Below are positions 1-7,492 of a stretch of DNA of 64,000 nt, in pieces. The position numbers and the translations under genes are program-made. The notes below the pieces were generated by a model. It searched no databases. It had not been told where the DNA came from and saw nothing but the letters and a program-made list of their open reading frames with translations. The stretch comes from Butyrivibrio sp. WCD3002 (lineage in GTDB: Bacteria > Bacillota > Clostridia > Lachnospirales > Lachnospiraceae). How positions within the stretch are numbered: position 1 is the first letter of the stretch; each line of letters begins with the position of its first letter. Where the stretch lies: NCBI RefSeq assembly GCF_000424265.1, contig NZ_AUJO01000012.1:1-64000 (forward strand). Reading direction: 5' to 3'.

Positions 1-138
1 AGGCTCTTTCCGGATGTCTTTAGTAACAATTAAATAAGTTTGTGGTGACTCCCTGTAAGTTTTCTCTTGACAGGAGGTCATTACATATCAGTTAAACACA
101 GTATTGACCATACTACAGCTTATAATGAGCATATAATA

Positions 139-165
139 CGGGCAGGAGATCACATCTCCTGCCCG
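139..165. terminator. Hairpin after module A
   Basis: A perfect 12-bp stem (139-150 with 154-165) closes a 3-base loop 18 bases beyond the stop of the sugar transferase gene. On the plus strand it is followed by a T-rich stretch; on the minus strand it is followed by mixed A/T. It probably ends the module A transcript. Nothing else is recognisable in bases 1-138. Confidence 0.6.
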
Positions 166-182
166 ATATTTATTTCTCTCTT

Positions 183-887
183 TTAATATGCACCATCTGA
201 TTTAAATACTACAGGTATTGTTTTAAGGATCAGCTTTATATCGGTTGCAATACTCATATCGCTTATATACTTAAGATCAAGTTCAACCCATTCGTCCCAT
301 TTGATATTTGCTCTTCCGCCTACCTGCCAGTAACAGGTGAGACCCGGCTTAACAATCAGTCGCTGCTTTTCATAAGCATTGCACTCTTCCATCTGGTTTA
401 CCAGAATAGGCCTTGGACCTACGATACTCATATCACCCTTGATGATATTAAGGAGCTGTGGCAGCTCGTCTATTGAGTACTTTCGAATGAACCTTCCTAC
501 GTTTGTGATTCTTGGATCATCCTTAATCTTAAATGCATGTCCTGTCTGCTCATTCCTGGCCTGCATACGCTGGAACTGTGCTTCAGCGTTTTTATACATA
601 CTTCGGAATTTATAGATCTTGAATGGTTTTAAATCCTTACCTGCCCTCTCCTGAGTGAAGAACACAGGTCCTCCGTCCTCTAAGAGAATTGCTATGGCAG
701 TTATCAGAAATATTGGAGAAAGAACAACCAAAGCAAAACTACTTGCTACTACATCGAAAACTCTTTTAGTCCCTTTGTAAATGTTTGCCTTGTGATCATA
801 TACCTCCTGATAGATAAGATTAATTATCTTTCTACCGGACGCCTCAATGATGTCCTGCTCCTGCCTTACTAAAGCGGTATCGTTCAT
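183..887 (-). CDS. Priming sugar transferase, short form (module A)
   Basis: A 234-residue polyprenyl-phosphate glycosylphosphotransferase of the bacterial sugar transferase family, which loads the first sugar-phosphate onto undecaprenyl phosphate at the membrane. One hydrophobic segment lies at about residues 48-68, followed by the cytoplasmic catalytic domain with KFRSM (93-97), DDPRIT (123-128), IDELPQL (139-145) and SIVGPRP (154-160). It lacks the N-terminal four-helix and CoA-binding-like region of WcaJ-type enzymes, unlike the 473-residue paralogue at 43954-45375. The ATG is preceded by GAGGGG, and a GCCGG/CCGGC hairpin sits just upstream of that site. It is the last gene of module A. 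The sugar substrate cannot be read from the sequence. Confidence 0.9.
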   Translation of the reverse strand: MNDTALVRQEQDIIEASGRKIINLIYQEVYDHKANIYKGTKRVFDVVASSFALVVLSPIFLITAIAILLEDGGPVFFTQERAGKDLKPFKIYKFRSMYKNAEAQFQRMQARNEQTGHAFKIKDDPRITNVGRFIRKYSIDELPQLLNIIKGDMSIVGPRPILVNQMEECNAYEKQRLIVKPGLTCYWQVGGRANIKWDEWVELDLKYISDMSIATDIKLILKTIPVVFKSDGAY

Positions 888-994
888 ATTGTTCCCCTCA
901 TCTGCCGGTGGTCCGGCACCTTTCTCTGTAAAGAAAAAGATTGTATAACTTACAAAACTTAAAACCAGCTAATCTACTCTTCCGTGAGTATTTA

Positions 995-1648
995 TCAGTT
1001 CATTTTAACGAATGCAAAGGTTCCTGCCTTATTAACAGTCACAAGGATGTGTCCTTCACGGATCTCATCAACCTGTACTTCGTTCCAGGTGCCATTAGCG
1101 CCAAGCTGATAAACCTTGTAAACATCGCCGTTATGAGCGCCGTATACCTTAAAGTCTACCTGAGCCTTTGAAAAACGAACACCGGGTGCATAGGTCTCAA
1201 CCACGTTCTTTACTGATCCGCCGATCTGTGCAGCCAGGATCTTAGCTGATGAAACCTTGGCACTTGTGGTCTCTCTCATTACGAAGGTAGCCCTTGTCTT
1301 AACTCCGCAAATAACCAGCTTACCACCCTGTCCAACAGGAATTACATCACAAAGTCCGGGAGCCTTCATAACTGTGTTTATAAACGGCGGCTCAGCAACT
1401 GTTGTCGAACTGCTGGTACCTGAAGAAGAATTATTTATCGTAACCTTGGGTGTCTTCTTTGCGTTTCCCTTAACTGTAATACGAATATTGTAATTGTTCG
1501 TAGTAGTATTATACGTATTATTAGTGGTGTAATAGTTGTACGTGTTATAAGAATTTGTCACCTCAGATGCTGTAGGTGAATTAGCAGCAAGCACCGGCAT
1601 AGAAAATGTAAATGCTCCCACCAACACTAAAGCTAATATCTTTTTCAT
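995..1648 (-). CDS. Secreted Asn/Tyr/Thr-rich protein of unknown function
   Basis: A 217-residue protein with a clear Sec signal peptide (cleavage probably after VLA-A near residue 22). Residues about 28-55 are almost entirely Asn, Tyr and Thr, a low-complexity segment likely to be disordered or self-associating. A Ser/Thr linker follows, then a compact C-terminal region of about 130 residues that I do not recognise. There is no membrane anchor or sorting signal. It lies between the sortase-like lipoprotein and the priming transferase of module A, so a surface or matrix role linked to the polysaccharide is a reasonable inference. The 5' leader holds a TGCGC-GAAA-GCGCA hairpin next to an AGGGG ribosome site. 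Confidence 0.75.
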   Translation of the reverse strand: MKKILALVLVGAFTFSMPVLAANSPTASEVTNSYNTYNYYTTNNTYNTTTNNYNIRITVKGNAKKTPKVTINNSSSGTSSSTTVAEPPFINTVMKAPGLCDVIPVGQGGKLVICGVKTRATFVMRETTSAKVSSAKILAAQIGGSVKNVVETYAPGVRFSKAQVDFKVYGAHNGDVYKVYQLGANGTWNEVQVDEIREGHILVTVNKAGTFAFVKMN

Positions 1649-1782
1649 AACACTGACCCCTTTCTGCGCTTTCGCGCATAATACTCATAAGATAACTATA
1701 GTAATATTTTATCAAAAATACGATTAATTCACTACTTAAAAAACAATAAAATATGCATAAACAAGCTATTTACTTAATCATT

Positions 1783-2568
1783 TTATTGATAATCCTGCTC
1801 CATTTCACGGTTTATGGTACCTGCGGCATCACCGATCATGCATCCTACCACAACAAGCTGCTTAGATGGATTCTTTGGATTTACCGTTGTAAGCGTCACC
1901 AAAAAGTTCTCAGGGCTGGCTCCCTGCTCCCAGCCTTCTCTGATGTTTGTGGCTGTAGTCCAGTCTTTTTTCATCTCAGTAAGAAACTGTTTGCAACCAT
2001 CATATTCAGTAAAATCATATTTTTCCAAGAGGTTCGTATTCTCTCTTTCGTATGCCGTCCAAACCTCGTACTCGAGAACATTTCCGTCTATAAAAATTGC
2101 AAACCTGTCATGCTCGTTAAAAAACTTCTCATCCTCAAAGCTCCACAGCTGAGAAAACATATCTCCATCATCTGTGGTCTTACCATGAATAACGGTATTA
2201 AAATCCGTCATATCCATCAGGTTCGCAGCACTTATATAAATTCCGCCCTTGCTGCTCTCCTTAAATCCGGATGGATCATGATTCTCGTAGTAACTGTCAT
2301 CACCATCCATATTCTGAGCAACGGGATAATCGATATTAGTCCCCGGAATATATATCCATCCAAACACATCCGGATTCTGCGCTATCACATCCTGCAATTC
2401 CACAACACCATCTGCTGCCGATTCGCCAAGTACCTCCACCGGCTCAGAATCTGTTTTTCCCATTTGACCTTTACACGACGTCAGAATGACCGCCATGCTC
2501 ATACCTATCAGAAATAGTCCCCCGCAGGAAAGCATATTACAGGCTTTCCGTAAATGATATCGGCTCAT
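1783..2568 (-). CDS. Sortase-B-fold lipoprotein lacking catalytic residues
   Basis: A 261-residue protein. The N-terminus carries a lipobox (LTSC, Cys32), so it is probably a lipoprotein; class B sortases normally have a simple N-terminal membrane anchor. From about residue 58 it follows the class B sortase pattern (NPDVFGWIYIPGTNIDYPV at 65-83). Aligning by eye, the segment usually reading VIYGHN is VIHGKT, putting Lys130 at the catalytic His. The usual TLSTC is TLTTV (225-229), putting Val229 at the catalytic Cys. The Arg eight residues on is Gln237. I checked these codons in the DNA. The fold is probably kept but transpeptidation is not expected. It sits directly downstream of the LCP gene in module A. 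Function unknown; a binding or scaffold role is inference. Confidence 0.8.
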   Translation of the reverse strand: MSRYHLRKACNMLSCGGLFLIGMSMAVILTSCKGQMGKTDSEPVEVLGESAADGVVELQDVIAQNPDVFGWIYIPGTNIDYPVAQNMDGDDSYYENHDPSGFKESSKGGIYISAANLMDMTDFNTVIHGKTTDDGDMFSQLWSFEDEKFFNEHDRFAIFIDGNVLEYEVWTAYERENTNLLEKYDFTEYDGCKQFLTEMKKDWTTATNIREGWEQGASPENFLVTLTTVNPKNPSKQLVVVGCMIGDAAGTINREMEQDYQ

Positions 2569-2589
2569 ATCCTTAAAACCTTAACCCTT

Positions 2590-3642
2590 TCACTGCACCT
2601 TTTCATAAAAAATTTCTAAAAACATGTCATACATGGCATCCATATCAGGATAGAATTCCTCAAACTTTTCACCCATTACAGTCTTACCCGATAACAGATA
2701 AAAATTTTTCATATTAAAGCTGTATTTTGATACCGTAGAAACGATATATGACAACTCATCAACAGACACATCCGTTACCATCTGCTTACTGATGGCTTTA
2801 TAAATATCAATAGCCAGTGTCGGATTGATCTCAGTTGCCTCAATAACCTTATTTATAAAAGCTGTGAGATACTTCTTTTGTCTGTCCAGTCTTTTGTCCG
2901 CAGAGCCCATCAGCTTGGTGTCTCTTCCCTGTAAAAATGCGAAGGCCTGTTCTCCCTCAAGATGGACCGTTTCGCCCTTTTTGAATTCATAACCCTTTAT
3001 TTCAAAATCCTCATCAGGGATAATATCAACGCCGCCAACAGCATCATTTATTGTGGTAATGGCACTCATATTTATGGCAGCATAGCCATGTATCGGCAGC
3101 TCATAAAACAGGTTGCTCACTGCCCTTTTCTGAAGCTCGCAGGACTCCTCAAGGCCGTTTCCAAAGCCGTGCTGAACAGCAATCTGCGCAGGATAGGTAG
3201 TTACATAATTGCCATAGGCATCATAAATATCCACATCTGCCATGGTGTTTCTGTTGATACCGATAACCCTGGTGGTCTTATCATGCGGATTAAACACCAA
3301 AAGGAACAGTGCATCTGCCTGTCCACCGTTTATCTCACCGTAAACCTCCTTAACCTCATCGTCCATCTTATCGATTCCCATGATGAGGAAGGTCATTATA
3401 TCTTCATTGTAGTCATATATGGTGCCCTTATGCTTTACCCAGTCATCTTCCCACTGCAGCGCCGTTTCTTCTTCCTGTGTAGGAGCCTCGGTACTTACTG
3501 CAGCAGGCATGGTGTTGGTTTTCCTGGCAAACAGATTAGTCTTTCCAAAAAGCCTTACCACCTCGAAGATACCCACTCCAAAGAGTACGACCGTAACCAG
3601 TATGGCCCATATAAGTAAAAACTTATTTAAGCGCCCCTTCAT
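2590..3642 (-). CDS. LytR-CpsA-Psr (LCP) family protein, module A
   Basis: A 350-residue type II membrane protein with one N-terminal transmembrane segment (about residues 8-30), an acidic linker and an extracytoplasmic LCP domain from about residue 85. LCP proteins transfer undecaprenyl-linked polymers to the cell wall. Here the common RSD motif reads QAD and the common PRDT reads NRNT, so the domain is divergent: the Asp and second Arg remain but the first Arg is Gln. The start lies 3 bases after the stop of the Ig-like gene, with GGGG about eight bases upstream. The likely role is attaching the module A polymer to peptidoglycan. Confidence 0.85.
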   Translation of the reverse strand: MKGRLNKFLLIWAILVTVVLFGVGIFEVVRLFGKTNLFARKTNTMPAAVSTEAPTQEEETALQWEDDWVKHKGTIYDYNEDIMTFLIMGIDKMDDEVKEVYGEINGGQADALFLLVFNPHDKTTRVIGINRNTMADVDIYDAYGNYVTTYPAQIAVQHGFGNGLEESCELQKRAVSNLFYELPIHGYAAINMSAITTINDAVGGVDIIPDEDFEIKGYEFKKGETVHLEGEQAFAFLQGRDTKLMGSADKRLDRQKKYLTAFINKVIEATEINPTLAIDIYKAISKQMVTDVSVDELSYIVSTVSKYSFNMKNFYLLSGKTVMGEKFEEFYPDMDAMYDMFLEIFYEKVQ

Positions 3643-3644
3643 AG

Positions 3645-3998
3645 TTAATTCCCCGTAGTCTGATTCCTATCTACTGCCGCAGGAAAAACCCTTGACTGCT
3701 TGGTAACATTACCCGATAAATCGCTCACAGCATAGTAAACAACAGCAGTCCCCTGCTCCTCATCAAGAATCGTCTTCTCAATTACTATTCGCTCTGTGAG
3801 GTCACCATCCACATCATCCCTGGCCATAACACCACCTAAAAGATCAGACTCCTTTGTGGATGAATTATAAATTAGATCCATCGCCACGAAACGCATCTCC
3901 GGCGGAGTTCTGTCCGACATGTTATAAAACCATAAAATAAGTACGGCCAGTCCCACACTTCCTATTGTCAAAAAGAATGCAAGTATATTGCTCTTCAA
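3645..3998 (-). CDS. Small membrane protein with Ig-like (DUF5011-like) domain
   Basis: A 117-residue protein with an N-terminal transmembrane helix (about residues 5-26) and one extracytoplasmic domain. The domain has the DUF5011/Cry22-type Ig-like pattern: ARDDVDGDLTERI near 59-71, then a VVYYAVSDLSGN strand. Such domains usually occur as repeats in large surface proteins; a single membrane-tethered copy inside a BY-kinase operon is unusual. The start appears to be TTG at 3998, with AAAGGA about ten bases upstream, overlapping the end of the kinase gene region. Role unknown; it may bind polymer or contact the CpsC/LCP proteins. Confidence 0.7.
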   Translation of the reverse strand: MKSNILAFFLTIGSVGLAVLILWFYNMSDRTPPEMRFVAMDLIYNSSTKESDLLGGVMARDDVDGDLTERIVIEKTILDEEQGTAVVYYAVSDLSGNVTKQSRVFPAAVDRNQTTGN

Positions 3999-4004
3999 CG
4001 CTCT

Positions 4005-4859
4005 TTAATCCTTTCTGATGACACCTTCTATATAATCAAGTTCATCAAGATCATTATTAGCAGGAGTTCTCCTGGGCATAGGTCTGTTCATGCCACTTTG
4101 AGCCTTATCCTTCTTGGCGCTCCCGCCCTTTTCAGACGCTTCCCCGTTGTCTTTTCCATAATATTTACCGTAGTATTTCCCATAATATTTTCCGTAATAT
4201 TTGCCATAGTGGCCATATACACCGCCGGTCATATCCACCTTATTAAGTACTGCTCCGATTACCTTGGCGCCTGCCTTATCAAGCTGCCCTTTTACCTTCT
4301 GCGCAAAGCGATAGCTTATGGCATTATCCTCAACAACCATGATGGTTCCGTCGCACTGCTTTGCTATAACGGCAGCATCAATAACGTTTCCAAGAGGCGG
4401 CGTATCAACGATGATATAGTCAAAAACAGTTTTCATATTGTCCAGGATCTTGCTGAAAATCTCACCGCCCAAAAGCTCACTTGGGTTTGGCGGAATGGGT
4501 CCTGAAAAAACAACATAAAGATTCGGTGTATCTGTTTCGCAAATAACGTTAGACAGCTTTTCGCGTCCCACAAGACAGTGAGTTAAGCCAAGTCTCACAG
4601 AGCCCGTCTTATATCTGCCAACCATTACAGACTTTCTCATATCAGCATCTACGAGAACAGTCTTTTTTCCTGCCTCCGCAAAGGCTCTTGCAAGGGCCAT
4701 GGACACACTGGACTTACCTTCTCCCGGAGTACAGCTGGTGACTGAAATAGCTCTCACGTCCTGACCGCTGAACTCCACATTACTTCTAAGTGTCTTATAT
4801 GCTTCTTTTATCTGATAATTGTTCTCAGCCTCGCTGAAATGCAATGTGGTCTGCTGCAT
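4005..4859 (-). CDS. BY-kinase (CpsD/CapB-type), module A
   Basis: A 284-residue bacterial tyrosine autokinase that works with the CpsC-type membrane partner to control polymer length and export. Walker A is CTPGEGKSS (about 43-51), Walker A' VLVDADMRK (68-76) and Walker B YIIVDTPP (148-155). Residues 215-234 hold ten tyrosines in YYGK repeats, the autophosphorylation cluster, encoded by a 12-base tandem repeat near 4150-4210. Unlike most family members it does not end there: about 49 further residues follow, first Lys/Gly-rich, then acidic. The start at 4859 is chosen because GAGGGG lies six bases upstream and overlaps the upstream TGA; a longer reading to 4907 has no such site and would overlap cpsC. 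Confidence 0.9.
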   Translation of the reverse strand: MQQTTLHFSEAENNYQIKEAYKTLRSNVEFSGQDVRAISVTSCTPGEGKSSVSMALARAFAEAGKKTVLVDADMRKSVMVGRYKTGSVRLGLTHCLVGREKLSNVICETDTPNLYVVFSGPIPPNPSELLGGEIFSKILDNMKTVFDYIIVDTPPLGNVIDAAVIAKQCDGTIMVVEDNAISYRFAQKVKGQLDKAGAKVIGAVLNKVDMTGGVYGHYGKYYGKYYGKYYGKYYGKDNGEASEKGGSAKKDKAQSGMNRPMPRRTPANNDLDELDYIEGVIRKD

Positions 4860-4869
4860 AACTGTCCCC

Positions 4870-5583
4870 TCAGCTTCTCTTCTTTCTCTTCTTGCCGTTT
4901 TGATCATCTGTAATTGCAGGTATCATAGCAAGAGTTGAAAGTCCCAAATAATTTTCAATATCATCACTGGATTTGATAGTATCATCCATAAGAAAATTCA
5001 ATATAATGATCGCTGACACAATTAAAACTGCTGCCAGCCCGCCCATTATTCCCCATTTCTTCGGGCTTGGACTATATTTCTCCGTAGGCATATTTGCAAG
5101 CTCAGCGATATTGATGGCATCAATATCCATAACATTTTGAATGTGCTTTGAGGCCACCTCCCTTACGCAGTTCGCTTCCTTCATGGCCATCATCGGATCA
5201 GAGTCCCTGACAGTAATGGCAACGATACGAGTATCCTCCGGTGTTCCTATGGAAACATAGTCGCTGAACTCGTCATAATCCATATCAAGATGCAGCGTCT
5301 GAATAACCTCTTCAAGAACATAGCGGCTCTTAATAAGCTGCGCATAATCCTGAGTAAGCTGCGTTGATATCTGCACATCCGAATAGGTTACGGTAGCGCC
5401 TTCTTCTTTATTCAAAATATAAATTTTAGTGGTGGAAGAATATAAAGGAGTAAGTACAAACTTACTTATAAAAAGACACAGGAGCGCAAAGAACACTCCC
5501 GAGCTGATGATCAGCCAGGCTCTCCCCAGTAAGACTGCGAATAATTCGCCAAGATTAATTTCGATTACGTCGCCTTTTCCCAT
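4870..5583 (-). CDS. CpsC/Wzz-type chain-length regulator, module A
   Basis: A 237-residue membrane protein with two transmembrane helices (about residues 17-38 and 176-198) flanking an extracytoplasmic domain. The proline-containing SPSPKKW motif lies before the second helix, as in the Wzz/CpsC/YveK family. It activates the BY-kinase encoded immediately downstream (10-base gap) and helps set polysaccharide chain length. The cytoplasmic tail after the second helix ends in a Lys/Arg-rich run. Confidence 0.88.
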   Translation of the reverse strand: MGKGDVIEINLGELFAVLLGRAWLIISSGVFFALLCLFISKFVLTPLYSSTTKIYILNKEEGATVTYSDVQISTQLTQDYAQLIKSRYVLEEVIQTLHLDMDYDEFSDYVSIGTPEDTRIVAITVRDSDPMMAMKEANCVREVASKHIQNVMDIDAINIAELANMPTEKYSPSPKKWGIMGGLAAVLIVSAIIILNFLMDDTIKSSDDIENYLGLSTLAMIPAITDDQNGKKRKKRS

Positions 5584-5610
5584 ACACCCCTCAACAGAAA
5601 AAACTATTCT

Positions 5611-6336
5611 CTAAATGATCTCATTTCTGAGAACCTTCATCGCGTTATCATGAAAAATCTCAAGCGCATATTTTTCACCAAGCTTCCCCTCCACATAATC
5701 TCTGCAATCAAGAAGATGTGGTGCTCTGGATCCGCTATCATGTGCATCCGTCGCAACAAAATGCACCATATGCTTTTTTAATAATTCTCTTGTGAAATGC
5801 CTTATACCCAGCCCATATTTTCCCATGACGCTGTTAGCATTCACCTGTATATAAACTCCTATATCAAGGAGTTCATCAACATATCCTATATGCTTTGCCA
5901 TGTCGGCATATCGCTCAACATGCGCAAGTATCGGAATAAATCCCTCTGATCTTACGCTGTATAATGCATTGCGGATAGTCTTATACATATCCGTCGGATG
6001 GAACTCTATGAGAGCATAATCAGACCCCGCCAAGGTGGATGCCCGTCCTCTCTCAAGATCCCTTATTGCATTATCATTAAAATAAATCTCGTTGCCCGGA
6101 AAAAGCTGTACCTTTATGCCATTGTCACGAGCCACCTGCATAAGTTCATCCGTATAATCCGAAAGATGCTCAGGACTTACGTTGTGATGCATGGGCTTGT
6201 AATGGGGCGTTAGTATCATGCCCTTAGTACCTTCAGACAGCGCAGTCTTAAGCATTTTAAGACTGGTCTCCATATCAGGAGATCCGTCATCAACCCCCGG
6301 CATTATATGACAATGTATATCAATTGATGGTACCAC
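5611..6336 (-). CDS. CpsB/YwqE-type PHP tyrosine phosphatase, module A
   Basis: A metal-dependent PHP-domain phosphatase that dephosphorylates the BY-kinase. The N-terminus has the signature DIHCHIMPGVDDG, giving HxH metal ligands, and further ligands occur in ILTPHY, LAHVERY and VATDAHD. I place the start at GTG 6336: GGGGAG lies eight bases upstream, and the protein then begins directly before the family motif (241 residues). An ATG at 6375 has no ribosome site and falls inside the predicted promoter. First gene of the core CpsB-C-D run. Confidence 0.88.
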   Translation of the reverse strand: MVPSIDIHCHIMPGVDDGSPDMETSLKMLKTALSEGTKGMILTPHYKPMHHNVSPEHLSDYTDELMQVARDNGIKVQLFPGNEIYFNDNAIRDLERGRASTLAGSDYALIEFHPTDMYKTIRNALYSVRSEGFIPILAHVERYADMAKHIGYVDELLDIGVYIQVNANSVMGKYGLGIRHFTRELLKKHMVHFVATDAHDSGSRAPHLLDCRDYVEGKLGEKYALEIFHDNAMKVLRNEII

Positions 6337-6379
6337 GAAAAAAGCTCCCCAACACAACAGATTGTACTTTCTCATAATT

Positions 6380-6408
6380 AGTATACATCATGTTGTAAAC
6401 GCACGCAA
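6380..6408 (-). promoter_or_regulatory. Putative promoter of module A cpsB
   Basis: On the minus strand there is a TATACT -10 box (6380-6385) and a TTGCGT -35-like box (6403-6408), separated by 17 bases. The -35 overlaps the stem of the upstream terminator. The predicted transcript would start near 6373, supporting the GTG start at 6336. The -10 context resembles the stronger promoter of module B. Confidence 0.5.
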
Positions 6409-6458
6409 TCCCCGAAAGAAGAGGAAAATCCTTAGATTTCCGACTCTTTCGGGGATTG
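6406..6458 (-). terminator. Hairpin after the module A leucine-rich gene
   Basis: A perfect 14-bp stem (6406-6419 with 6445-6458), with further pairing inside the 25-base loop, lies 34 bases after the leucine-rich protein stop. It separates that gene from the cpsB promoter. The U-tract on the minus side is poor, so termination may be incomplete. Confidence 0.55.
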
Positions 6459-6492
6459 TTATCTTTAGCTTATATGAATCTGATCTAAACTA

Positions 6493-7164
6493 TCAGTCTA
6501 ATGAGCCATAGGTTACAGTCTTAGCACCGCGCTTTTTGAAGTATGTAGCATACTTCTTTGCAACGCTGCTGCTGGGAGCGAGAACCTTAACCTTCTTTAC
6601 ATTCTTGAATGCATTAGCCTTAACGCTGCTCTTTGTGAGCTTCTTTGAATAGATTTCAAATGTTGCAAGCTTCTTGCAGTTGAAGAATGCCTTCTCACCA
6701 ATCTTATTGATTGCTGAATCCTGAATAACAACCTTCTTCAGATTTGAGCATCCGCTGAATGCATAAGCAGCGATTTCCTTTGTTCCCATACCTGCATTGA
6801 TCTGAACATACTTAAGCTTCTTGTTATCTCTGAAAGCGCCGTTGCAAATACCAACTGTGTGGTATACATAGCCATCTTCATCCTTCGGATATGCCTGGAT
6901 AATGATTGTACTTGCACTATTCTTAACACCTACAACCTTGCACTCACCAATCTTATTTTCTGCCTCCTCCGAGCTTTTGGCTGATGACTTCTTTGTTACA
7001 ATGTATTTAACAGCCTGTGCAGCCTCACCGTTGCCGATACCTGTGTTGTAGAACTCAGCATCCTTGTCGAGCTGAGCTTTTGCCTGCAGCTTTACACCAA
7101 AGCACATAACCAGTGCAATAGCAAAAGTCATAAGCATTAATCCTAATTGTTTCTTCCCCTTCAT
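6493..7164 (-). CDS. Secreted BspA-like leucine-rich repeat protein
   Basis: A 223-residue exported protein with a signal peptide (about residues 1-29). It carries BspA/LRR_5-type repeats, such as AAYAFSGCSNLKKVVI and IGEKAFFNCKKLATFEI around residues 125-170, and ends in a Lys-rich region. Such proteins are surface or matrix proteins. A related but shorter protein lies at 45474-46013 in module B, so each BY-kinase module has one. It has its own extended -10 promoter and a hairpin after the gene, and an AAAGGAG site precedes the ATG. Specific ligand unknown. Confidence 0.8.
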   Translation of the reverse strand: MKGKKQLGLMLMTFAIALVMCFGVKLQAKAQLDKDAEFYNTGIGNGEAAQAVKYIVTKKSSAKSSEEAENKIGECKVVGVKNSASTIIIQAYPKDEDGYVYHTVGICNGAFRDNKKLKYVQINAGMGTKEIAAYAFSGCSNLKKVVIQDSAINKIGEKAFFNCKKLATFEIYSKKLTKSSVKANAFKNVKKVKVLAPSSSVAKKYATYFKKRGAKTVTYGSLD

Positions 7165-7215
7165 TGATGATCTCCTTTCGGTTTTACGTAATATTTTTTA
7201 GAACTAACCTATTAG

Positions 7216-7224
7216 ATTATACCA
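7216..7224 (-). promoter_or_regulatory. Extended -10 promoter of the leucine-rich gene
   Basis: The minus strand reads TGGTATAAT, an extended -10 element, about 50 bases before the ATG at 7164. No good -35 box is visible, which is typical for extended -10 promoters. Confidence 0.5.
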
Positions 7225-7309
7225 TGAAATTCTTTCCGCAAACGATTAATTGTATGAAAATTTTAAATGATAGCAATAATTGTTAATCAACAGCAATAAT
7301 TCACCTAAA

Positions 7310-7492
7310 TCATTTGAAAGTATTTCTCTCAGAATCATAGCTATAGCCTATGGCTTCAAGCTTTTTTATTATTTCTTCAAGGCCGCTTTCGCCGATATCA
7401 AGACCTTCAGCCAAAGCCTCAAGACTTCCGTAATTATCTCTTAGCTGAGTATTTATGTAACTGAGCAACATCACAGGATCCTTAGGTATCAT
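7310..7492 (-). CDS. DUF4250 family small protein
   Basis: A 60-residue cytoplasmic protein that matches my memory of the DUF4250 family (PKDPVMLLSYINTQLRD near the start, GYSYDSERNTF at the end). It looks like a small helical, possibly winged-helix-like domain. The ATG at 7492 shares one base with the clpB stop (TGATG), so it is probably translated by coupling to clpB. Function unknown. Confidence 0.7.
   Translation of the reverse strand: MIPKDPVMLLSYINTQLRDNYGSLEALAEGLDIGESGLEEIIKKLEAIGYSYDSERNTFK

Noticed and set aside
1753..2517. Plus-strand open frame of 254 codons
   Set aside because: It is the antisense shadow of the sortase-like gene, with no ribosome site and a composition unlike neighbours.
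2962..3618. Plus-strand open frame opposite the LCP gene
   Set aside because: No ribosome site or family resemblance; the minus-strand LCP gene explains the region.
4870..4907. Longer N-terminus for the module A kinase
   Set aside because: It would overlap cpsC by 38 bases and lacks a ribosome site, while ATG 4859 has GAGGGG.
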